A stretch of DNA of 6,408 nt from CAYSBA01 sp964429075 [NCBI: uncultured bacterium] (GTDB taxonomy: Bacteria; CAYSBA01), in NCBI GenBank assembly GCA_964429075.1, contig CAYSBA010000085.1:1-6408 (forward strand), in the 5' to 3' direction. This document shows, piece after piece, positions 1 through 4,575 of the stretch. Below the pieces are notes generated by a model. The model was not told the DNA's origin, made no database searches, and was given only the letters and a program-made list of their open reading frames with translations. Numbering within the stretch: position 1 is the stretch's first letter; each line of letters opens with the position of its first letter. Both the position numbers and the translations under genes were made by a program.

Positions 1-2
1 CA

Positions 3-56
3 CATAAGTTAAAAATCCTATTAGCATTTTTCTCTTTTATTGCCCTTATCTCCTGT
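3..56 (+). other. Lipoprotein signal peptide and lipobox of the acylase
   Basis: The translated segment runs HKLKILLAFFSFIALISC: lysines, about thirteen apolar residues, then LISC. This is the pattern read by Lgt and signal peptidase II. The Cys codon is at 54-56 and is followed by Gly and a Lys/Asn-rich tether. Without an Asp at +2, the E. coli sorting rule would send the protein to the outer membrane, though that rule does not hold in all phyla. Only the initiator Met and perhaps one to three residues are missing on the left. Confidence 0.88.
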
Positions 57-2684
57 GGTAAAAAAAATGACAACAAGGCCCAAAAAAATGAAAAGCCTTT
101 TATGGGACTTTCAAAGATCGACAAAGAATATAGTGTTGATGGGATAGATGAAGATGTTCATGTAATCGTTGATAAATATGGTATTCCACATATATACGCA
201 AAGACCTTCAGGGATGCTGCATTTGTGCAGGGATTTCTACAGGCACAAGACCGATTTTTTGAGATGGATGCCTTCAGGAGGTATTCTACAGGGAAATTAT
301 CTGAACTCTTTGGTCAATCCATGGTAACCACAGACCTTTACACAAGGGCACTGATGTTTGAGGATGTTGCAAAAAAAATCTACGACTCTCTATCAAATGA
401 CCAAAAAGAAATAGTTGATGCCTTTACGGATGGTGTCAATGCCTACCTCTCACAGCTCGATGACTCTTCAAAACCGCTTGAATATATGCTGCTCGGTGTC
501 AAAGCCGAAGATATAGATCAATGGAGCCCGTTAGATACCCTCTCTTTTGCACGTTTTATGTCATACTCTTTATCTTCTGACCTCGATCTTGAGACTGACA
601 TTGCAATTGCAGTACAGAAGGTAGATATCATGTTCGGGCAGGATTCAGTTATCCAGAGGCCTGATTTTGCAAAGGTCCTCTTTCGCTATGAACCTGTATT
701 TAAGGTTGCGATAGCACCAGAACTTTCTCCTGACGGTATGGGGATGCCACCTTTCAATGGTAATTTTGGTAATGATCTTGTAAGGCATGGGCTCCTATCG
801 ATTGAAAGGACTCTATCAACAATAAAGTCATTAAAATCACCTATTTCAGGACCCAAGAGTGGTAGTAACAACTGGGTAATCTCTGGAGAATTTACAACCT
901 CCGGATACCCGATCCTTGCTAACGATCCTCATCTTTCACTTGTCCAGCCCCCAATCTGGTATATGGTGCATATAAACACAAAATATATGGGTGGTGATAT
1001 AAATGTAGAAGGTACTGTGTTTCCACCTGCCCCTGGGGTTGTCCTTGGTCACAATGAAAAGGTGGCTTGGGGTGAGACCGTCTTTGGTCCGGATGTATCT
1101 GATGTATTTATGGAGGCAATAGTATGTGAAAATGGTGTTCCAAAGAGTTATCTAACCGGTGATTCTTCCAGAGCCCTTGAAAAACGCGATGTAACAATTG
1201 TTGCCTACGAACCAATGAGTAGAGAAAGGAGTGAGCACAACTATAGTCTATTTTTTACCGACTATGGCGTACTCTTACCAGATTCTATAGACTGCGATGC
1301 CGGACTGGCAATGGGTTTTAGGTGGACTGGTTTTGAAGAGTCGAATGAGCTTGGAGTCTTTCTTGGATACGATACAGCCAAGAGTGTAGATGATCTACTT
1401 GAGGCTGTGAAGGGATTCGAGGTAGGAGCACAAAATTTTGTTTTTGCAGATGTAGAAAACAATATTGCCTACTCTGACCATTCATATGTACCTGTTAGAG
1501 AAGACAGCTGTTTTGTTGGCAACGGCAGAACACCCGATAGTATTGTCCCAACAATGGTGATACCCGGTAGCGATATGTGTGAATGGGTGGACAGGGTCCC
1601 GGACGACTCTATCCCGATGCTAAAAAACCCTGATAGAGGTTATATCGCCACAGCCAATAACGATGCAATAGGTGTTACCTTTGACGATGACCCATTTAAC
1701 GATCACAATCCAGATCAGGGATCATACTATTTAGGTGCCTTTTTTGCCAATGGCTCAAGGGCTGCAAGGATAACCGAGTTGATTCAACAATACGTACAAC
1801 AGGGTAATATAACCATAGATGATGTAACAAAAATACAGACCGATACATATTCCAAGTATGCAGAGCTATTTCTACCCTATTTGATCGACGCAATTGAGAA
1901 TCCAGATGGGAATCAGATAACAGATAAGATGAATGAGGCCTACAGTTATCTAAAAGACTGGGATCTTACAACTCCTTCAGGTACAGACGAAAATGCATCC
2001 CAGCAAGAGATAAAAAATTCAGTTGCAGCAATGATATTTGAGGCATGGATGCATGCTCTGAGAGAAAATCTGCTGGCAGATGAGTTTAAATATTTAGATA
2101 TAAATCCATCAGATCATCTTGAAATAAGGGTAATGGCCTATGTCATGCAAAATGAAAATACATCTACCGATTCAGTCTTCAACTGGATCGATCCTGATAC
2201 CCTGAATGACACCCAGATGACCAGAAAGGAGGTTATACTGAATTCATTGTCAGCCGCCTTAAACAACCTTGAGCAGGCCTTTAATACATCCGATATGTCA
2301 AAATGGCGCTGGGGTATGTTACACAGAGTAACCCTTGAACATCCGATGGGTGGATCTGTAAGTGAGCTAAACAACGGTGGTCCTGATGGTACAGGATTTT
2401 CGGCACCCGGTTCAAATGGTACGATAAGTGTTGCAGCCTGTGGGGTAAGTGGTTCATATACATTTTCTGCAGGTCCTTCTGTAAGATTTGTAACAGAGCT
2501 TGTACCTGATGATATAAGGACAAAGATATCATTGCCAGGTGGTCAAAGTGGCAACAAAACAAGCCCACACTATGAGGACATGATGAAGCTCTGGGTGAAG
2601 GGTGAATACATAGATATGCCATTCTATGATAAGGATGTGGTCGACAATTTAGAAAGCCATATTGTCTTTAAAAAAACCAAATAA
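3..2684 (+). CDS. Penicillin-acylase-family Ntn hydrolase, lipid-anchored precursor (5' end outside window)
   Basis: This predicted autoprocessed amidase cleaves an N-acyl amide bond outside the cytoplasm; the substrate is unknown. The frame is open from base 3. Bases 3-56 encode a basic start, a hydrophobic core and an LISC lipobox (Cys at 54-56), so the true start lies a few codons upstream of the window. The Met at 102 is internal. Numbering from Met102, an alpha-chain-like region (GIPHIYA, QAQDRFFEMD, RR) precedes GSNNW. There Ser255 is the expected nucleophile and first residue of the beta chain after self-cleavage. NDPH (His277, beta position 23), GHNEKVAWGET, TANN (Asn519/520, likely oxyanion-hole region), GPSVRFV and the C-terminal PGGQSG...SPHYEDMMKLW block are all family hallmarks. 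At more than 890 codons it has the usual size of an unprocessed precursor and shows no break. It is the first visible gene of a tight + strand group. Family is certain; substrate (beta-lactam, acyl-homoserine lactone or other) is not. Confidence 0.95.
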   Translation, partial: HKLKILLAFFSFIALISCGKKNDNKAQKNEKPFMGLSKIDKEYSVDGIDEDVHVIVDKYGIPHIYAKTFRDAAFVQGFLQAQDRFFEMDAFRRYSTGKLSELFGQSMVTTDLYTRALMFEDVAKKIYDSLSNDQKEIVDAFTDGVNAYLSQLDDSSKPLEYMLLGVKAEDIDQWSPLDTLSFARFMSYSLSSDLDLETDIAIAVQKVDIMFGQDSVIQRPDFAKVLFRYEPVFKVAIAPELSPDGMGMPPFNGNFGNDLVRHGLLSIERTLSTIKSLKSPISGPKSGSNNWVISGEFTTSGYPILANDPHLSLVQPPIWYMVHINTKYMGGDINVEGTVFPPAPGVVLGHNEKVAWGETVFGPDVSDVFMEAIVCENGVPKSYLTGDSSRALEKRDVTIVAYEPMSRERSEHNYSLFFTDYGVLLPDSIDCDAGLAMGFRWTGFEESNELGVFLGYDTAKSVDDLLEAVKGFEVGAQNFVFADVENNIAYSDHSYVPVREDSCFVGNGRTPDSIVPTMVIPGSDMCEWVDRVPDDSIPMLKNPDRGYIATANNDAIGVTFDDDPFNDHNPDQGSYYLGAFFANGSRAARITELIQQYVQQGNITIDDVTKIQTDTYSKYAELFLPYLIDAIENPDGNQITDKMNEAYSYLKDWDLTTPSGTDENASQQEIKNSVAAMIFEAWMHALRENLLADEFKYLDINPSDHLEIRVMAYVMQNENTSTDSVFNWIDPDTLNDTQMTRKEVILNSLSAALNNLEQAFNTSDMSKWRWGMLHRVTLEHPMGGSVSELNNGGPDGTGFSAPGSNGTISVAACGVSGSYTFSAGPSVRFVTELVPDDIRTKISLPGGQSGNKTSPHYEDMMKLWVKGEYIDMPFYDKDVVDNLESHIVFKKTK
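60..88 (+). repeat. Two poly-A tracts (A8 and A7) in the acylase tether
   Basis: Bases 60-67 are eight consecutive A and bases 82-88 are seven. They encode part of the Lys/Asn-rich tether just after the lipobox Cys. Homopolymers of this length can slip during replication. A one-base change here would uncouple the export signal from the enzyme body. They may equally be a by-product of Lys/Asn codons in an AT-rich genome. Confidence 0.6.
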
Positions 2685-2687
2685 AAC

Positions 2688-2693
2688 AGGAGG
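2688..2693 (+). promoter_or_regulatory. Shine-Dalgarno AGGAGG for the second lipoprotein
   Basis: A perfect AGGAGG lies in the 15-base gap after the acylase stop, six bases before the ATG at 2700. It fixes that start and supports co-transcription of the acylase and the lipoprotein. Confidence 0.9.
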
Positions 2694-2699
2694 TATGCC

Positions 2700-3503
2700 A
2701 TGAAGCATTCAAAGAAATTCACTGTCCTTTATCTGTTTATCCTTTTGCTTGCATTTGCTTGCGGAGGTTCAAGTAGTGATGAGAACAACAAAAAAGGTGA
2801 CAACAACGATAACAACAACAGTAGTACAATAGACCTTGCCACATGTGATCTTCCAGATTCTGCCACCATGGATGCCCCATCTGGTGATACGGTTACCGTA
2901 AAGGGTGTGGTTGTTGACTCGTTGAGCGTGGATAAAAAATTGGCTGACATCTATGTACATGTGGTGGATAATGATACTGGGACCCCCTTTAAAGGTCTCT
3001 GCACAAGGACAGCACAGGATGGTAGTTTTGAATTGACCGGTGTACCAAAGGGCGTATATATAGGCTTTGTCACTGCAGGTGCAAATAGAAAAGATACCTA
3101 CACATTCAATAGATTGATGGACTCTGATAGAGATGATGATGTGATAAGAAGTGTCTCTGAAGACACATATATGTTAATACCCGGGCTTCTTGGTGTTACA
3201 CAGTCTGATGATAAGGGTATAGTTGCAGGTGGTGTCTATGATGCTACAACAGGAGATGGCGTCGCAGATGCTGTTGTTGAAACAGACAAGGGCGACAAAG
3301 CCTACTACTTTGGTGATGCAGGAACACCTGTGAAAAACAGAGATGCAACAAATACTGACGGTAGTTTTGTGTTTCTAAATGTTGATCCTGGCAAGATAAC
3401 AATAACTGCAAAGGATAGCTCTGGCAATGTACTCGGTCAGACAGAGGTACTTGTTATCAAAGGGGCTATCTCACTTACATCGGTTATTTATATACCCCAA
3501 TAG
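2700..3503 (+). CDS. Lipoprotein with two carboxypeptidase-regulatory-like domains
   Basis: This 267-residue predicted envelope lipoprotein has no specific function I recognise. Residues 1-20 form a signal peptide (basic MKHSKK, then a Leu/Ile/Phe-rich core) ending in a lipobox with Cys21. Gly-Gly-Ser-Ser-Ser and an Asn/Asp/Lys/Ser-rich spacer follow to about residue 43. The rest looks like two copies of the beta-sandwich module often called carboxypeptidase regulatory-like. Domain 1 spans about 65-130, with DGSFELTGVPKG from Asp107. Domain 2 spans about 173-265, with GVADAVV and DGSFVFLNVDPG from Asp220. In other proteins such modules serve for adhesion, carbohydrate contact or structural display. 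No catalytic domain or second membrane segment is seen. Cys49 and Cys101 could form a disulfide if exported. An acidic MDSDRDDD stretch lies between the domains. It sits 15 bases after the acylase and 8 bases before the MoxR gene, so partnership with the acylase is a reasonable inference only. Confidence 0.9.
   Translation: MKHSKKFTVLYLFILLLAFACGGSSSDENNKKGDNNDNNNSSTIDLATCDLPDSATMDAPSGDTVTVKGVVVDSLSVDKKLADIYVHVVDNDTGTPFKGLCTRTAQDGSFELTGVPKGVYIGFVTAGANRKDTYTFNRLMDSDRDDDVIRSVSEDTYMLIPGLLGVTQSDDKGIVAGGVYDATTGDGVADAVVETDKGDKAYYFGDAGTPVKNRDATNTDGSFVFLNVDPGKITITAKDSSGNVLGQTEVLVIKGAISLTSVIYIPQ
2783..2824 (+). repeat. AAC-rich low-complexity tract encoding the tether
   Basis: AAC/GAT/AAA codons are repeated in a run and encode the Asn/Asp/Lys-rich linker between the lipidated Cys and the first folded domain. 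It is probably a flexible spacer. Its triplet character means length changes would stay in frame. Confidence 0.5.
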
Positions 3504-3505
3504 GA
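3502..3505 (+). promoter_or_regulatory. Shine-Dalgarno AGGA overlapping the lipoprotein stop, for the TTG start
   Basis: AGGA begins inside the TAG stop at 3501-3503 and stands six bases before TTG at 3512. The overlap suggests that ribosomes finishing the lipoprotein re-initiate on the MoxR gene. It is the main reason for accepting the TTG start. Confidence 0.7.
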
Positions 3506-3511
3506 TAAAGA

Positions 3512-4513
3512 TTGCAGACCAGTCTCGACAGTGTTCCATCTCATATATCAATTATAGAGCAGGCATATACAGACATTAAGACTACCTTATCAGAAACTAT
3601 TTTAGGTCAGGATAGGGTCATTGAGCTGCTCTGTGTATCTGTTTTTTCAGGTTCACACTCCATTCTGGAGGGGATACCAGGCCTTGCAAAGACGCTTATG
3701 ATCAAACAGTTAAGCTCTCTTCTTGGTCTCGATTTTAAACGCATTCAGTTTACACCTGACCTCATGCCCTCAGATGTAACAGGGTCAGAAATCCTCCAGA
3801 TAGATCCTGAAGATGGTAAGCGTTACTTTAAATTTATAAAAGGTCCAATATTTGCAAATATAGTACTTGCTGACGAGATTAACAGGACACCTCCAAAGAC
3901 ACAGGCAGCACTGCTGCAGGCAATGCAGGAGTACCAGGTTACAATTGGTGGCAAGACATACCAGCTGGAGCCACCATTCATTGTTCTTGCTACACAGAAT
4001 CCCATTGAACAGGAAGGTACCTATCCACTACCTGAGGCACAACTTGACAGGTTTATGTTCTGCATAAAGATAGATTATCCAGATAGAGAGACAGAAAAAC
4101 AGATTGTTGTAGACCCTGTTAGATTCGAAAAGACACCTGGACACACGGTACTTAACCGCCATGAATTGCTTCATATCAAAGAAAGTATCCACAGGATACC
4201 TGTATCCGACAGCTTTGTGGAAAAGGTGATCGATCTGATAAGGGCATCAAGACCGGAGTCTGAAAATGCACATGATATTGCAAAAAGATATCTAAAGCTC
4301 GGTGCAAGTCCAAGGGCAGGTCAGTTTCTCATAACAGCTGCAAGAACCATATCTGCTCTGCGAGGGAAGATATCACCGGATCTTAAAGACTTAGAAGATG
4401 TTTCAATCCCTGTATTACGTCACAGACTTATACCAAATTATAATGCCTATACAGATGGCTACACAACAGATCAGATTATATCAGAAATTGTTAGCACTGT
4501 ATTGAAGATATAA
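3512..4513 (+). CDS. MoxR-family AAA+ ATPase (AAA_3 type)
   Basis: This is a cytoplasmic ATPase of the MoxR group, whose studied members act as chaperone-like remodellers in protein complex assembly, metal insertion or envelope stress. It starts at TTG. No ATG occurs in frame before Met63, which lies beyond the Walker A motif, so a later start is impossible. Visible motifs are ILGQD at 30-34, Walker A GIPGLAKT at 54-61 (Lys60), FTPDLMPSDVTG at 80-91, Walker B VLADE with Asp121/Glu122 and INRTPPKTQAALLQAMQE after it, sensor 1 LATQNPIEQEGTYPLPEAQ with Asn163, LDRF with the likely arginine finger Arg180, and sensor 2 GASPRAGQF at 264-272 (Arg268). The length of 333 residues is normal and all catalytic residues are present. 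The sequence resembles the main MoxR-proper branch. That branch is usually followed by DUF58 and von Willebrand A proteins, but here a helicase follows. The 8-base spacing to the lipoprotein indicates one operon. Confidence 0.95.
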   Translation: MQTSLDSVPSHISIIEQAYTDIKTTLSETILGQDRVIELLCVSVFSGSHSILEGIPGLAKTLMIKQLSSLLGLDFKRIQFTPDLMPSDVTGSEILQIDPEDGKRYFKFIKGPIFANIVLADEINRTPPKTQAALLQAMQEYQVTIGGKTYQLEPPFIVLATQNPIEQEGTYPLPEAQLDRFMFCIKIDYPDRETEKQIVVDPVRFEKTPGHTVLNRHELLHIKESIHRIPVSDSFVEKVIDLIRASRPESENAHDIAKRYLKLGASPRAGQFLITAARTISALRGKISPDLKDLEDVSIPVLRHRLIPNYNAYTDGYTTDQIISEIVSTVLKI

Positions 4514-4515
4514 GA

Positions 4516-4575
4516 ATGTTACAAAGACTCTTTTTGTTGACAAAAACCTACTGTTTCTATATTGGCTATAACTAA
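4516..4575 (+). CDS. Possible 19-residue leader or coupling mini-ORF
   Basis: ATG at 4516, two bases after the MoxR stop, opens a frame encoding MLQRLFLLTKTYCFYIGYN. Its TAA shares one base with the helicase ATG (TAATG, 4573-4577). The only candidate ribosome site is a weak GAAG/AAG-rich stretch at 4504-4514. The peptide resembles nothing I know. Two explanations fit: a tiny coupling ORF carrying ribosomes from the MoxR gene to the helicase, or chance in a 61-base gap. The exact stop-start overlap is the only real support. Confidence 0.25.
   Translation: MLQRLFLLTKTYCFYIGYN
4517..4542 (+). other. Imperfect AT-rich hairpin in the gap before the helicase
   Basis: Arms 4517-4527 and 4531-4542 can form eleven pairs around a CTC loop, with one bulged T (4537) and two G-T wobbles. 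In RNA it would cover part of the mini-ORF ATG and the TTGACA box sequence. It is AT-rich and lacks a U-tract after it, so it is not a good intrinsic terminator. Any regulatory role is speculative. Confidence 0.25.
4537..4563 (+). promoter_or_regulatory. Candidate sigma-70-type promoter for the helicase
   Basis: TTGACA at 4537-4542 matches the -35 consensus exactly. TATATT at 4558-4563 matches five of six -10 bases, but the 15-base spacer is shorter than the preferred 17. Transcription would begin near 4570, leaving a leader of about five bases before the ATG at 4575. That would explain the missing Shine-Dalgarno. An alternative TATAAC at 4567-4572 is spaced too far (24 bases). Confidence 0.35.

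Noticed and set aside
102-104. ATG 102 as the start of the acylase gene
   Set aside because: The frame stays open upstream and encodes a complete signal peptide and lipobox. There is no strong ribosome site before 102.
686-1893. Several minus-strand frames of 61-66 codons within the acylase
   Set aside because: All lie opposite conserved acylase coding sequence and have low-complexity translations. They are antisense shadows.
2281-2622. 113-codon reading frame on the minus strand
   Set aside because: It lies wholly inside the C-terminal, highly conserved part of the acylase. Its His/Leu/Tyr-rich translation resembles no family and it has no supporting start context.
2729-2960. Two overlapping minus-strand frames opposite the lipoprotein gene
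   Set aside because: The Leu/Val-rich stretches are the reverse complement of the AAC-rich tether and not real membrane segments.
3823-4067. Small frames on both strands within the MoxR gene
   Set aside because: They overlap Walker B and sensor 1 coding sequence. Translations are Cys/Ser or His/Arg/Gln-rich without family features.
4517-4542. Intrinsic terminator after the MoxR gene
   Set aside because: The hairpin is AT-rich with a bulge and wobbles and is followed by AAAACC on the + strand, not a T-run. The minus strand also lacks a T-run in the right place.
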